From Jatrophihabitans sp. GAS493 (lineage in GTDB: Bacteria; Actinomycetota; Actinomycetes; Mycobacteriales; Jatrophihabitantaceae): a stretch of 64,000 nucleotides of DNA. A program made the position numbers and the translations under genes. How positions within the stretch are numbered: position 1 is the stretch's first letter; each line of letters starts with the position of its first letter. The stretch is from the NCBI RefSeq assembly GCF_900230215.1, contig NZ_LT907982.1, positions 3,100,001-3,164,000 on the forward strand. Reading direction: 5' to 3'. Below are positions 26,881 through 38,631 of this stretch, piece after piece. The notes under the pieces were generated by a model, which worked only from the letters and a program-made list of their open reading frames with translations, did no database searches and was not told where the DNA came from.

Positions 26881-27927
26881 TCACCCTGTGGCGGCGTTGA
26901 TGTGGCGCATTGCGGCGATGGCCGACCCGCGGGCGCCGGCCATATCGAGGTCCGGGACCAGGGCCATCGACGTGCGCTGAAGCTGCTCCTCCCGCAGCAC
27001 GGTGTTCGCCCGCACGACACCCATGAACCAGTCCCGCAGCTGCGGCGTCGTCTCCACCACGCCACCGCCGAGGAAGTAGGCGCTGGGATCTGTGAAGTTG
27101 GCGGCAATGGTGAAGAGCCGACCGAGGGCCATCGCCTGCTGCTCGAAGATTCGCAGGGCCATCGGATCGCCCTTTTCGGCGTAGCTGCGTACCTGCTTGG
27201 CGGCCTGGGCGATCGCGCCGAGGTTGTTCAGATCATGGTCGGGGAAGCGGGTCAACCAGTAGGGGAGCAGGTTCTTCTCGATCCCTTTCAGGGAGGCGAC
27301 GCTCTCGGCATCCCCACTGAATCCGCAGTTGCACTCCGGTAGCGGCTGGTCGACCTCGAGAAGTCCGTGCATCGGGATGTGGACGTGCCCGAGTTCGCCA
27401 CCCATGCCCGCGACGCCTTGGACGACCTGGCCGGCAACGACCACCCCGCCCCCGAGCCCGGTGCCGACGATCGCCGAGATGGAGGACTCCTCCGGCGCGC
27501 GCGGCCCGAAGAACTGATGGTGGGCGTAGAGCGCGGCCGCGTTGCCGTCGTTGTTGTAGATGACCGGAAGCTGGAGCTTGTTCTCCAGCCCGGCACGGAA
27601 GTCGAAGCCGCGCCACTCGGGGGCCGAGAAGTTCGTGGCTCCCTTCGATGAGATGACGCCCTCGGCGTCTGTCGGTCCCGGCGTGTCCAAGCCCACCGCC
27701 CGCACGGCCGAGAGCGGTGTTCCGGTAAGTGAGAGCACGTGGACGAAGGCCGAGGCCAGGGCATCGATGGCGACCTCCGGCCCCTCCTGAACGAAGGAGG
27801 CGTTCTCGACGAGGCGATCGACCAGGAATATCCCGCGAGAGTCGAGGACCGTCGCGTTGTTGCTGGTGCCGCCGTTGTCGAGGCCGACGACGACCCAATG
27901 CTCGGTGGGGGACCGGAGTTCGCTCAC
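26881..27927 (-). CDS. ROK-family sugar kinase (glucokinase / N-acetylhexosamine kinase type)
   Basis: 348 residues with the ASKHA kinase fold. Phosphate-1 motif is VVGLDNGGTSNNATVLD, the adenosine-side motifs are NNDGNAAALYAH (with catalytic Asp) and GTGLGGGVVVAG, followed by GGELGHVHI. The ROK zinc loop is visible as CNCGFSGDAES, but the third cysteine of the usual C-x-C-G-x2-G-C-x-E is replaced by Asp. Sugar specificity is unknown. The GTG start at 27927 overlaps the stop of a 23-codon ORF by 4 bp (GTGA), suggesting translational coupling. Confidence 0.88.
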   Translation of the reverse strand: MSELRSPTEHWVVVGLDNGGTSNNATVLDSRGIFLVDRLVENASFVQEGPEVAIDALASAFVHVLSLTGTPLSAVRAVGLDTPGPTDAEGVISSKGATNFSAPEWRGFDFRAGLENKLQLPVIYNNDGNAAALYAHHQFFGPRAPEESSISAIVGTGLGGGVVVAGQVVQGVAGMGGELGHVHIPMHGLLEVDQPLPECNCGFSGDAESVASLKGIEKNLLPYWLTRFPDHDLNNLGAIAQAAKQVRSYAEKGDPMALRIFEQQAMALGRLFTIAANFTDPSAYFLGGGVVETTPQLRDWFMGVVRANTVLREEQLQRTSMALVPDLDMAGARGSAIAAMRHINAATG

Positions 27928-27995
27928 AGCGCTGCGATGGCTTCTTCTCGGGCGTCGGCGATGGCGTCGGGAACGGTAGCCGGGAGCGTGCTCAT
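27924..27995 (-). CDS. Short upstream ORF (23 codons) coupled to the ROK kinase gene
   Basis: An ATG at 27995, preceded by GAGGAAA, opens a 23-codon frame (begins MSTLPATVPDAIADAREEA) whose TGA overlaps the ROK GTG start in a GTGA arrangement. The peptide is alanine-rich and helical-looking, with no family match. It could be a leader peptide setting ROK translation, or the start of a decayed upstream gene. Good ribosome-binding sequence and exact overlap are the support. Confidence 0.4.
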   Translation of the reverse strand: MSTLPATVPDAIADAREEAIAAL

Positions 27996-28076
27996 GCGGT
28001 TTCCTCTCATCGGGGGAAGGTGGGTGTCAGCCAACAGACAGTGGAACACATTCGAGGGCTGGACAGTTCAATAGAC

Positions 28077-28523
28077 ATGACCAGAATTGGAAGTTCCGCG
28101 CCGGTCGTGAAGACCGATGAGCAGTGGCGGGCCGAGTTGAGCCCCGCTGAATATGCAGTTCTACGCCAGGCCGCGACCGAGCGGCCGTTCGTCGGTGAAT
28201 ACACCGATAACCATCGCACCGGCAGCTACAGCTGTCGGGCCTGCGGAAGTGAGCTGTTCCGTAGCGACGCCAAGTTCGACTCGCACTGCGGATGGCCGAG
28301 TTTCTTCACTCCGCTGGCCGGCGACAGCGTGATCGAGGTCGAGGATCGGAGCATGGGGACGGTGCGCACCGAGGTCGTCTGCGCAAACTGCCACAGCCAC
28401 CTCGGGCATGTCTTCGCCGGCGAGGGCTATGAGACGCCGACCGACCTGAGGTACTGCATCAACTCCATCTCGATGACCTTCGAGGACGCAGGCGTTCAGG
28501 ATGGGCAGTCACCAACACCGTAA
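28077..28523 (+). CDS. msrB: Peptide-methionine (R)-S-oxide reductase
   Basis: A 148-residue MsrB that reduces methionine-R-sulfoxide in proteins. Zinc cysteines are at 53 and 56 (CRAC) and 102 and 105 (CANC). SHCGWPSFF and the catalytic Cys127 in RYCINS are intact, with Cys71 as a possible resolving residue. ATG 28077 gives the typical N-terminus; the longer frame is antisense to the kinase gene and is rejected. It lies 29 bp before msrA, forming an oxidative-repair pair. Confidence 0.95.
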   Translation: MTRIGSSAPVVKTDEQWRAELSPAEYAVLRQAATERPFVGEYTDNHRTGSYSCRACGSELFRSDAKFDSHCGWPSFFTPLAGDSVIEVEDRSMGTVRTEVVCANCHSHLGHVFAGEGYETPTDLRYCINSISMTFEDAGVQDGQSPTP

Positions 28524-28552
28524 GTTTCACCGAAGAGATGAAGGAGACAGCA

Positions 28553-29074
28553 ATGACGGCTACCACTGAGACGGCGATCCTGGCCGGAGGTTGTTTCTGG
28601 GGGATGCAGGACCTTCTGCGCCGCCGCCCCGGAGTGATGTCGACCCGGGTCGGGTACAGCGGAGGCGATACTCCGAACGCCACCTACCGCAACCACGGAT
28701 CGCACGCCGAGGCTTTGGAGATCGTCTTCGACCCCGAGCAGACCAGCTATCGCGACCTCCTCGAGTTCTTCTTCCAGGTGCACGACCCGTCGACCAAGAA
28801 TCGTCAGGGCAACGACATTGGGGCGAGCTACCGCTCGGCCATCTTCTACACCAGTGACGAGCAGAAGCGCGTGGCCGAGGAGACCATCGCCGATGTGGAC
28901 GCCTCCGGTCTCTGGCCGGGCAAGGTCGTCACCGAAGTCGCCGCGGCCGGTCCGTTCTGGGAGGCGGAGCCCGAGCATCAGGATTACCTCGAGAAGTACC
29001 CGAACGGCTACACCTGCCATTACCCACGGCCGGGCTGGAAGCTCCCGCACCGTGCGCAGGCCGTCAGTTCATAG
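28553..29074 (+). CDS. msrA: Peptide-methionine (S)-S-oxide reductase
   Basis: A 173-residue MsrA with catalytic Cys14 in GGCFWG, plus [20 protein letters not shown] and [14 protein letters not shown], all family hallmarks. It complements MsrB by reducing the S epimer. ATG 28553 is preferred over the in-frame ATG at 28538, because AAGGAGA lies between the two at the right distance for 28553. The stop overlaps the convergent ychJ-like gene by 6 bp. Confidence 0.95.
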   Translation: MTATTETAILAGGCFWGMQDLLRRRPGVMSTRVGYSGGDTPNATYRNHGSHAEALEIVFDPEQTSYRDLLEFFFQVHDPSTKNRQGNDIGASYRSAIFYTSDEQKRVAEETIADVDASGLWPGKVVTEVAAAGPFWEAEPEHQDYLEKYPNGYTCHYPRPGWKLPHRAQAVSS

Positions 29075-29455
29075 GTTCTCGCCGCTCAGGTAGAACCAGC
29101 GCTGCCGCTCGCGCGTGAAGAGGCTGCGCTCGTGCTGTACACCGCGCTGCGTACCGCTTCGGTAGTGAGCGTCGAACTCTACGACGCCTTGAGTGTCGAA
29201 GGGCCCGCCTTGCAACGTCTGGACGATGTCGAGGCGGGTCCAGCGCGTGCCGCTGTCGAGCTCAAGGCGGGCCGGGCGCGTCGACCGATGCCAGGTCGCA
29301 AGCAGGTAGGACTCGTCGCCGACGGCGAAGGCACTGAAGCGCGATTGCATCAGGGCCTTGGCCGTCGGCGCATCCGACAGGCCGGAGTGGAAGCGGCCAC
29401 AGCAGTTCGGATACGTCTCACCCGATCCGCACGGGCAGCGGAGCGTGCTCGTCAT
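29069..29455 (-). CDS. YchJ-family SEC-C / NTF2-like protein
   Basis: 128 residues. The N-terminal zinc-binding SEC-C motif is [17 protein letters not shown], and the remainder has the YchJ NTF2-like fold ([36 protein letters not shown]). The function of YchJ proteins is not established. ATG 29455 starts just before the SEC-C motif; the in-frame ATG at 29482 is an alternative. It lies 35 bp after the molybdopterin oxidoreductase gene on the same strand. Confidence 0.88.
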   Translation of the reverse strand: MTSTLRCPCGSGETYPNCCGRFHSGLSDAPTAKALMQSRFSAFAVGDESYLLATWHRSTRPARLELDSGTRWTRLDIVQTLQGGPFDTQGVVEFDAHYRSGTQRGVQHERSLFTRERQRWFYLSGENL

Positions 29456-29490
29456 GCCGCCATTCTGCGGCAGTTCGCCCATCCGCTGAA

Positions 29491-31782
29491 TCAGCCGCGC
29501 TGTGGTTCCAGGCGCACGACGATCGACTTCGAGGTTGGCGTATTGCTGACATCGGCTGTCGAGTCGAGCGGGATGAGGACGTTCGTCTCCGGGTAGTACG
29601 CCGCAGCGCACCCCTTCGGCGTCTCGTAACTGACCACCCGAAACCCTGCGGCGCGCCGCTCTTCGCTGCCCCAGACGCTCACGATGTCGACCATCGCACC
29701 GTCGCTGATCCCCTGTTCCCGCAGATCGTCAGCGTTGACGAAGACGACCATCCGACCGCCGTGGATTCCACGGTAGCGGTCGTCGAGGCCGTAGATGGTC
29801 GTGTTGAACTGGTCGTGCGAGCGCACTGTCTGCAGGATGAGATGCCCCGGCGGTGCGACGATCGCGGTTGGCGGGTTCACCGTGAGGTGAGCTCGACCGG
29901 TGTCGGTCTTGAACTCGCGCGCGTCCCGAGGTGGATTGGGCAGGATGAAGCCGCCCGGGTTCGCGATCCGTTCCTCGAAGGCGTGAAAGCCTGGCACCAC
30001 ATGCTCGATGTGCTTGCGAATGATCCGGTAATCATTGCCCATCTGCCTCCACGCAACGGCATCGTCGGGTCCGCTGCCGAAGAGCGTGTCACCGATTGCG
30101 GTGACGATCGCGACCTCGCTGCGAAGTTGGTCGGAGCCGGCCGGCAACCGGCCTCGCGACGAGTGCACCATGCTCATGGAGTCCTCAACGGTGACGAACT
30201 GTTCAACACCGTCACGGATATCTCGCTCGGTACGGCCGAGGCAGGGGAGGATGAGCGCCTGCCGCCCGCCGCGCAGATGCGACCGGTTGAGCTTCGTCGA
30301 TATCTGCACGGTCAGGTCGCAGCGCTCCAACGCGGCCTCCGTGACGGCGGTATCCGGCGTGGCCAGCGCGAAGTTGCCGCCCAGTCCGATGAAGACATCG
30401 ATCTGGCCGTCGCGCATCGCCCGGATCGTGTCGACGGTGTCGTGCCCGTGCTCGCGGGGCGGGTCGAATCCGAACTCCGTCCGCAGCGCGTCCAGGAAGG
30501 CCGGTGCCGGCTTCTCGTAGATACCCATCGTCCGGTCACCCTGCACGTTGCTGTGGCCGCGCACCGGGCAGACTCCGGCGCCCGGGCGGCCGATGTTCCC
30601 GCGCAGGAGTAGGAAGTTGGTGATCTCACGGATCGTCGCCACCGAGTTCTTGTGCTGGGTCAGTCCCATGGCCCAGCAGACCACGATGCTCTTCGCCGAG
30701 ACGACATCGTCCACGAATTGCTCGAGCTCGTGGCGGTCGAGTCCGGACTGCTGCTGCAGCGAGGGCCAGTCAGTGGCCAGCCAGCCAGCGCGGGCCTGGT
30801 CGAACCCATCGGTGTACTCGCGGATGAAATCGTGATCCAGCACCGGTCCGGCCGCTGATTCATCGCGTTCGACGAGCAGTCGGTTGACGGCGTTGAACAG
30901 GGCCAGGTCGCCGTTCACGCGAACCGCCAGATAGCGGTCGGCCAGTTTCGTGCCGCGTCCGAGGATGCCGCTGACTCGCTGCGGGTTGCGGAATCGCTGC
31001 AGCCCGGCCTCCGGCAGCGGGTTGATCGCGACGATCCGGGCCCCCCGCCGTTTGGCGTCCTCCAGGGCCGTGAGCATCCGGGGATGGTTGGTACCCGGGT
31101 TCTGTCCGACGATCACGATCAGTTCTGCGTGCAGCGTCAGGTCGTCGAGGGTCACACTGCCCTTGCCGATCCCCAGTGTTTCGGTGAGGGCCGACCCGCT
31201 CGATTCGTGGCACATGTTGGAGCAGTCGGGCAGGTTGTTCGTCCCCAACTGGCGTGCCAGCAGTTGGTACACGAACGCAGCTTCATTGCTGGCTCGTCCG
31301 CTGGTATAGAAGGCGGCCCGATTCGGGTTCGCCAGGTTTCGCAGCGAGTCCGCGACCATCGTCGTCGCCGTCTTCCAGCTGACCGGGCGGTAGTGGGTGT
31401 CGCCGGCGGCCAGCAGGAGCGGCTCAGTGAGCCGTCCCTGGGCCTCGAGCCAGTGATCGGTCATCTCCCGCAGTTCGGCTACCGGGTGTTCGGCGAAGAA
31501 GTCAGCGCCGATGTGCTTGCGGGTCGCCTCCCAGGAGACGGCCTTGGCGCCGTTCTCGCAGAATTCGGCCGCTTTGCGTCGATCGGGATCCGGCCACGCG
31601 CAGCTCGGGCAGTCGAAGCCGTCGACGTGGTTCATCTTGGAGAGCGTCTTGGCGGTACGGGTCGGTCCCATCTCGGCCAGGGCGTACTGCATGGAGTGGA
31701 GGATCCCCGGTAATCCGACCGCACTGGTCTTCGGCTCGCTCACCTCGGTTGGTACGGGATCGATCCGGTCGCTGTCGGGCAT
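29491..31782 (-). CDS. FdhF/YdeP-family molybdopterin oxidoreductase
   Basis: 763 residues. The N-terminus has the YdeP signature FDCPSCAWPDP, with only two cysteines rather than a full [4Fe-4S] set. The catalytic molybdopterin domain follows (FYTSGRASNEAAF, DCSNMCHESSG, VGQNPGTNHPRM, LLLRGNIGRPGAGVCPVRGHSNVQG) and then the C-terminal cofactor-binding domain (RSHDQFNTTIYGLDDRYRG). The physiological substrate of YdeP enzymes is unsettled; E. coli YdeP is linked to acid resistance. It is divergent from fdhD, with mobA beyond, so the locus supplies both the enzyme and its cofactor steps. Confidence 0.92.
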   Translation of the reverse strand: MPDSDRIDPVPTEVSEPKTSAVGLPGILHSMQYALAEMGPTRTAKTLSKMNHVDGFDCPSCAWPDPDRRKAAEFCENGAKAVSWEATRKHIGADFFAEHPVAELREMTDHWLEAQGRLTEPLLLAAGDTHYRPVSWKTATTMVADSLRNLANPNRAAFYTSGRASNEAAFVYQLLARQLGTNNLPDCSNMCHESSGSALTETLGIGKGSVTLDDLTLHAELIVIVGQNPGTNHPRMLTALEDAKRRGARIVAINPLPEAGLQRFRNPQRVSGILGRGTKLADRYLAVRVNGDLALFNAVNRLLVERDESAAGPVLDHDFIREYTDGFDQARAGWLATDWPSLQQQSGLDRHELEQFVDDVVSAKSIVVCWAMGLTQHKNSVATIREITNFLLLRGNIGRPGAGVCPVRGHSNVQGDRTMGIYEKPAPAFLDALRTEFGFDPPREHGHDTVDTIRAMRDGQIDVFIGLGGNFALATPDTAVTEAALERCDLTVQISTKLNRSHLRGGRQALILPCLGRTERDIRDGVEQFVTVEDSMSMVHSSRGRLPAGSDQLRSEVAIVTAIGDTLFGSGPDDAVAWRQMGNDYRIIRKHIEHVVPGFHAFEERIANPGGFILPNPPRDAREFKTDTGRAHLTVNPPTAIVAPPGHLILQTVRSHDQFNTTIYGLDDRYRGIHGGRMVVFVNADDLREQGISDGAMVDIVSVWGSEERRAAGFRVVSYETPKGCAAAYYPETNVLIPLDSTADVSNTPTSKSIVVRLEPQRG

Positions 31783-31847
31783 ATTTCCACCCTAGGACGA
31801 AACGACGGTCACGGCCCCAGATTCGCCCGAAGAGCTACAGTCGGCCT

Positions 31848-32636
31848 ATGCCGGTGAGTACGACCCGCCGCGCGGTGGTGCGGCTGCGCCAGACCCCGCG
31901 CGAGAGCGTGGCTGACGACCTAGCTGTCGAGGCGCCACTGACGCTGATCCTTGACGGTGAGCCGCTGGCCACCCTGATGCGCTCCCCGGGGCATGACCTG
32001 GAATTGGCGGCTGGTTGGCTCACCGTCGAGTCCGGAGTCCGGGGGCCGAGCGACATCCAGCAGTTGCGCGAATCCCGAGATTCGGAGCGGGTTCTCATCT
32101 CGCTCGCGCCCGGGGTGCAGGCCCCGCGACCGCGAGCCTTCGTGACCTCGAGTTCCTGTGGCGTCTGCAGCGCTGACGTTTTGGAGACCGCACTGCTGCG
32201 CCGCTGGCCGGCCGCCCCCGCTGACTGGAGGATCTCCCGCGACATCGTCCAGGGCCTGCCCGAGTCGATGCGGGAGCAGCAGCGAGCCTTCGCCCGCACC
32301 GGTGGCGTGCACGCGGCGGCGCTGGCGACGGTGGAGGGTGAACTGCTGGTCGTCCGTGAGGATGTCGGGCGACACAACGCGACCGACAAGGTCATCGGAT
32401 GGGGGCTGCTGCAGCATCGGTTGCCGATGAGCTCCCACGTGCTCGTCGTGAGCGGCCGGGTGTCGTTCGAGATCGTGCAGAAGGCGGTGGCCGCCGGGGT
32501 GGCGGCGATCGTGGCCGTCTCCGCCCCGACCAGCCTGGCCCTCGACCTGTCCCGGGAGCACGAGTTGCTGCTGGCCGGCATGGTGCGTAGCGGTCGTATG
32601 AATCTGTACTCCCGCGCCGACGCCGTGACCGACTAG
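31848..32636 (+). CDS. fdhD: Formate dehydrogenase accessory sulfurtransferase
   Basis: 262 residues. FdhD transfers sulfur from a cysteine desulfurase to the molybdenum cofactor of formate dehydrogenase-type enzymes. The active pair is Cys104-x-x-Cys107 in SSSCGVCSAD, followed by FARTGGVHAAAL, REDVGRHNATDKVIG and SGRVSFEIVQKA. ATG 31848 is chosen since earlier codons overlap the divergent promoter region. It is divergent from the YdeP-type oxidoreductase and ends 7 bp from convergent mobA. Confidence 0.93.
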   Translation: MPVSTTRRAVVRLRQTPRESVADDLAVEAPLTLILDGEPLATLMRSPGHDLELAAGWLTVESGVRGPSDIQQLRESRDSERVLISLAPGVQAPRPRAFVTSSSCGVCSADVLETALLRRWPAAPADWRISRDIVQGLPESMREQQRAFARTGGVHAAALATVEGELLVVREDVGRHNATDKVIGWGLLQHRLPMSSHVLVVSGRVSFEIVQKAVAAGVAAIVAVSAPTSLALDLSREHELLLAGMVRSGRMNLYSRADAVTD

Positions 32637-32642
32637 CCGAGC

Positions 32643-33242
32643 CTACCGCAGGAGGTCTCGGGCCCGCTCCACATCCGCCCAGGTGTCACAGTCCTCACCC
32701 CAGCCGCCCAGATCCGGCACGGAGGTCCAGTCGACCCCCTCAATGAGCCGTCGCATCGGCTGGTTCGTCGGGTCGCCGATGTGCTCCAGACGGGCCAGCA
32801 GGGTGTTGCGGGGCCACGCTGAAGCGAGCAGGTTAGCCCGCCCGTCGGAGTCGACGAGCACGGCCGGGCCGGTTGCGCAACCGCGCAGCAGCGGCACGAT
32901 GGCCGGGGCGATGAAGGGTAGATCGCCGGCCAGGATCAGCACCGTAGGGGCCGCGGTGAGGCGAGCACCGGTCAGCAGCGCCGACAAGGGCCCCGAGCCC
33001 GGTGGCTGCTCGGTGCAGCGGATCAGATCCGGATATCGCCCGGAGTCCTCGGCCCGGTCGGCGCTCGGTTGGTCGCTCCCGGCCACCAGAATCCGATGCT
33101 CGGCGCCGACCGCCGCGTCCAGTACGCGGTCGAGAAGCTGCTGATCACCCAGCTGCAAGCCGGGTTTGTCGACACCACCCAGACGCCGGCCGCCGCCGCC
33201 GGCGATCAGCACCGCGTCGAAGCGGTCGCTCGGAGCCGGCAT
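32643..33242 (-). CDS. mobA: Molybdenum cofactor guanylyltransferase (MobA-like)
   Basis: About 199 residues. The nucleotidyltransferase signature AVLIAGGGGRRLGGVDKPGL is at the N-terminus, followed by the acidic metal site in LILAGDLPFI. MobA attaches GMP to molybdopterin to give the bis-MGD form used by YdeP/FdhF-type enzymes. ATG 33242 starts 11 residues before the signature. A GTG at 33296 is also possible, and no clear ribosome-binding site separates them. The neighbours fdhD and the YdeP gene support the molybdenum role. Confidence 0.85.
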   Translation of the reverse strand: MPAPSDRFDAVLIAGGGGRRLGGVDKPGLQLGDQQLLDRVLDAAVGAEHRILVAGSDQPSADRAEDSGRYPDLIRCTEQPPGSGPLSALLTGARLTAAPTVLILAGDLPFIAPAIVPLLRGCATGPAVLVDSDGRANLLASAWPRNTLLARLEHIGDPTNQPMRRLIEGVDWTSVPDLGGWGEDCDTWADVERARDLLR

Positions 33243-33365
33243 CCGGTTCGCCCGGGACGGCTCGCGGGCCGAATGCTGCCCTGGCGTGTCGCTCACCGCA
33301 TCAGCCTTCCCCGGCGTCGTCGCCGTCGCAAGCCGCCCGTCCGGCAACCCTCTACGCTCACTGTC

Positions 33366-34028
33366 GTGAATGCACCGGCCGCGCTGATCGGAGCGGTCTG
33401 CGGTGCCGTTCTGTCGCCCTACCTGGCTCGCCTGAGCGTCAGTGCGGCTGATCGCAGTGACGGGCGCTGGTGGCGGCCCGCGCCCGTGAATGCCGGGCGC
33501 GTTCTGGCCACCACCGCGATCGCCGTGACGCTCAGCGTCCTCGCCGCAGCGGGCGCGGGCCTCAGCGCGGCGCTGCCGGCTCTCCTCTTCCTGGCCGCCG
33601 TACAGACTCCGCTGGTCGTCATCGACTACGAGACCAAGCGCCTGCCCGACCGGCTGGTCGGTGCGGCGGGGGCGGGCGGTCTGCTGCTGCTCGGCCTGGC
33701 CGCAGCGACCCAGCGGGACTGGTCCTCGCTGCTGCGGACGCTGGGGGCCGGCCTGCTGGTCTTCGCGATCTTCTTCGCGGTGGTGATGGTCTCGCCGAAA
33801 TCATTCGGGTTCGGTGACGTGAAGCTGCTCGGGGTGCTGGCCGGCATGCTCGGATGGTTCGGATGGCTTGAGGTCTACTACGGCGTCTTCGCCGGTTTCG
33901 TCCTCGGATCGATCGTCGGCGTCGGGCAGTTGGTGACCCGGCGCGGCACGATGAAGAGCCTGATCCCGTTCGGCCCGTCGCTGATCTTCGGTGCCTTCGT
34001 CGTCACCGGCCTGCACCGGTTGCTTTGA
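33366..34028 (+). CDS. Type IV prepilin peptidase (A24 family)
   Basis: A 220-residue membrane peptidase with about seven hydrophobic segments. The two aspartates of the A24 active site are visible in IDYETKRLPDRL and in the GxGD motif FGFGDVKLLG. It should cleave leader peptides of pilin-like or Flp/Tad proteins at the cytoplasmic membrane face. The GTG at 33366 begins a compact N-terminus without the zinc-finger methylase domain of PilD. No pilin or pilus genes are in the window. A prepilin peptidase before aroC is a common actinobacterial order. Confidence 0.88.
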   Translation: MNAPAALIGAVCGAVLSPYLARLSVSAADRSDGRWWRPAPVNAGRVLATTAIAVTLSVLAAAGAGLSAALPALLFLAAVQTPLVVIDYETKRLPDRLVGAAGAGGLLLLGLAAATQRDWSSLLRTLGAGLLVFAIFFAVVMVSPKSFGFGDVKLLGVLAGMLGWFGWLEVYYGVFAGFVLGSIVGVGQLVTRRGTMKSLIPFGPSLIFGAFVVTGLHRLL

Positions 34029-34111
34029 GTAGCTTGAGTTGAACTGAGCGCAGGCCACCAAACCGGCGACCGGCCAGGAATGAATTACACCGTCGATGAG
34101 AGACTGTCTGC

Positions 34112-35362
34112 GTGTTGCGATGGATGACAGCAGGTGAGTCCCACGGCCCCGCCCTGGTGGCGATGCTCGACGGGTTGCCGGCGGGTGTAGCGGTGACGAC
34201 AGGTGATCTGGCGAAGGATCTGGCCCGCCGGCGTCTGGGGTACGGCCGGGGTGCGCGGATGAAGTTCGAGGCCGACGAGGTGGAGCTGACCGGGGGAGTC
34301 CGGCACGGCGTCACCATGGGCGGCCCGATCGCGGTCCGCGTGGGCAACACCGAGTGGCCCAAGTGGGAGACGGTGATGAGCGCCGACCCGGTCGACCCCG
34401 AGGTGCTGGCCGCTCAGGCTCGTAACGCCCCGCTGACCCGTCCGCGCCCTGGACACGCCGATCTGGCCGGCATGCAGAAGTACGACCTCGAGGACGCCCG
34501 CCCCGTGCTGGAGCGGGCCAGCGCTCGCGAGACGGCGGCCCGCGTCGCCCTCGGCACGGTTGCGCGAGCCTTCCTCCGACAGAGTGTCGGCATCGAGATC
34601 CTCAGTCACGTCGTGAGCATCGGATCGGTGAGTGCGCCGGCGGGTGTCGTACCCCGGCCCGGCGAGGAGGACGTCGTGGACGAATCACCGGTCCGCTGCC
34701 TGGACGCGGCGGCGGGGGCGGCCATGATCGCTGAGATCGATGCGACGAAGACCGCGGGCGACACCCTGGGCGGCGTCGTGGAGGTGCTGGCCTACGGCCT
34801 GCCGCCCGGCCTGGGCAGTCATGTTCAGGGTGATCGTCGGCTCGACTCACGGTTGGCTGCCGCGCTGATGGGTATCCAGGCGATCAAGGGCGTCGAGGTC
34901 GGCGACGGCTTCGAGCTAGCCCGAATTCGTGGCTCGCAGGCCCACGACGAGATCGTCCGGGAGTCCGATGGAGCAATCCGCCGCGTCTCCGGTCGGGCCG
35001 GCGGCACCGAGGGCGGGATCAGCACCGGCGAGACCCTTCGGGTGCGCGCGGCGATGAAACCGATCTCCACCGTGCCCCGGGCGCTGGCTACCGTCGACAC
35101 CGCGACCGGTGAGGCGGCCGTCGCGATCAACCAACGCTCGGACGTCTGCGCGGTGCCGGCCGCCGGGGTAGTGGCCGAGGCGATGGTTGCTCTGGTGCTG
35201 GCCGAGGCGGTGCTCGAGAAGTTCGGCGGTGACTCGGTCGCCGAGACCTCCCGCAATGTCGCTGGATACCTGGCGCACCTGGTCGAGCGTGGCCTCACCC
35301 CGGCGCCGGGACTCCACCTGCCGGCCGGCCAGATAGCCGCTGCCGGTTCAGAACCGTCGTGA
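34112..35362 (+). CDS. aroC: Chorismate synthase
   Basis: A 416-residue FMN-dependent enzyme for the last step of the shikimate pathway, 5-enolpyruvylshikimate-3-phosphate to chorismate. Signatures are [57 protein letters not shown] and [13 protein letters not shown]. The GTG start at 34112 gives the standard N-terminus [11 protein letters not shown]. It heads the cluster aroC-aroK-aroB-aroQ, with 28 bp to aroK. Confidence 0.97.
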   Translation: MLRWMTAGESHGPALVAMLDGLPAGVAVTTGDLAKDLARRRLGYGRGARMKFEADEVELTGGVRHGVTMGGPIAVRVGNTEWPKWETVMSADPVDPEVLAAQARNAPLTRPRPGHADLAGMQKYDLEDARPVLERASARETAARVALGTVARAFLRQSVGIEILSHVVSIGSVSAPAGVVPRPGEEDVVDESPVRCLDAAAGAAMIAEIDATKTAGDTLGGVVEVLAYGLPPGLGSHVQGDRRLDSRLAAALMGIQAIKGVEVGDGFELARIRGSQAHDEIVRESDGAIRRVSGRAGGTEGGISTGETLRVRAAMKPISTVPRALATVDTATGEAAVAINQRSDVCAVPAAGVVAEAMVALVLAEAVLEKFGGDSVAETSRNVAGYLAHLVERGLTPAPGLHLPAGQIAAAGSEPS

Positions 35363-35390
35363 CCGCTGCCGGCCGTCGGGTTGTGAGGTC

Positions 35391-37518
<2,128 letters not shown>

Positions 37519-37602
37519 AGTCATTAGTTGGCCGTCGCGCGGTTGTAGCTTCGTGGCGCCCCAAGACTGGTGAATTCAATCGACAAGAAAGTTGTATCCG
37601 CT

Positions 37603-38166
37603 GTGGCGAGCACAAACGACCTCAAGAACGGCCTGGTCCTCAACATCGATGGTCAGCTCTGGAGCGTGGTGGAGTTCCAGCACGTCAAGCCCGGCAAGGG
37701 TGGCGCGTTCGTGCGCACGACGCTGAAGAACGTCCTCACCGGCAAGGTGGTTGACCGGACCTTCAACGCCGGCACCAAGGTCGAGACCGCCACGGTGGAT
37801 AAGCGTGGCATGACGTTCCTCTACCGCGAGGGCAACGACTTCGTCTTCATGGACGGCGAGACGTATGAGCAGATGACGGTGCCGGAGGCGACGGTCGGCG
37901 ACGCGGCCAACTACCTGCTGGACAACGCCGAGGCCACCGTTGCGATCCACGAGGGAAACGCTCTCTACATCGAGCTTCCGGTCAGCGTCGAGCTGATCAT
38001 CTCGCACACCGACCCGGGGCTGCAGGGCGATCGGGCCACCGGTGGCACGAAGCCGGCCACCGTCGAGACCGGTGCCGAGATCCAGGTTCCGCTCTTCGTC
38101 AGTACCGGCGAGAAGGTCAAGGTCGACACTCGCGACGGTCGCTACCTGGGCCGAGTGAACAGCTGA
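37603..38166 (+). CDS. efp: Translation elongation factor P
   Basis: From GTG 37603 the product is a 187-residue EF-P, which relieves ribosome stalling at proline runs. Domain I loop [12 protein letters not shown] carries the tip lysine at residue 32, and [10 protein letters not shown] and [20 protein letters not shown] mark domains II and III. A further in-frame GTG lies at 37570, but actinobacterial EF-Ps start at the ASTNDLKNG sequence. The nusB start follows one base after the stop. Confidence 0.96.
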   Translation: MASTNDLKNGLVLNIDGQLWSVVEFQHVKPGKGGAFVRTTLKNVLTGKVVDRTFNAGTKVETATVDKRGMTFLYREGNDFVFMDGETYEQMTVPEATVGDAANYLLDNAEATVAIHEGNALYIELPVSVELIISHTDPGLQGDRATGGTKPATVETGAEIQVPLFVSTGEKVKVDTRDGRYLGRVNS

Positions 38167-38167
38167 C

Positions 38168-38587
38168 GTGACGGCTCGGGGCAAGGCCCGGAAGCGGGCA
38201 TTGGACGTCCTCTACGAGGCGGACATGCGCGATGCCGACGCGATCAGCACGTTGGCCGAGCGCGTTCGGCTCAGCGAGGTGCCGATCAACGAGTACACCA
38301 CCGAACTGGTCGAGGGCGTGACGGCGAATGTCGTGCGAATCGACGAGATCCTGTCGGAGTTCTCCGACGGCTGGACCATCGACCGGATGCCCGGCGTCGA
38401 CCGCGCGGTGCTGCGGATCGCCCTGTACGAGCTGCTCTGGCGCGAGGACATCCCGGACGCCGTCGTCATCGACGAGGCGGTCGAGTTGGCCAAGACGCTC
38501 TCCACCGACGAGTCGCCGCGCTTTGTGAACGGCTTGCTGGCCCGGGTAATGCGCGAGGCGCCACCGGTGGACGTCGCCACCGGCTGA
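38168..38587 (+). CDS. nusB: Transcription antitermination factor NusB
   Basis: A 139-residue all-helical NusB, part of the rRNA antitermination complex with NusE. TARGKARKRALDVLYEADMRD is the Arg-rich RNA-binding N-terminus. DRMPGVDRAVLRIALYEL and VVIDEAVELAKTLSTDESPR, then FVNGLLARV, are family signatures. It uses a GTG start one base after the efp stop, so the pair is coupled. Confidence 0.96.
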   Translation: MTARGKARKRALDVLYEADMRDADAISTLAERVRLSEVPINEYTTELVEGVTANVVRIDEILSEFSDGWTIDRMPGVDRAVLRIALYELLWREDIPDAVVIDEAVELAKTLSTDESPRFVNGLLARVMREAPPVDVATG

Positions 38588-38631
38588 GCCGGCGCGGGTG
38601 CTTCGCCGGGCGGATCGCGAAGAGCTCTGCA

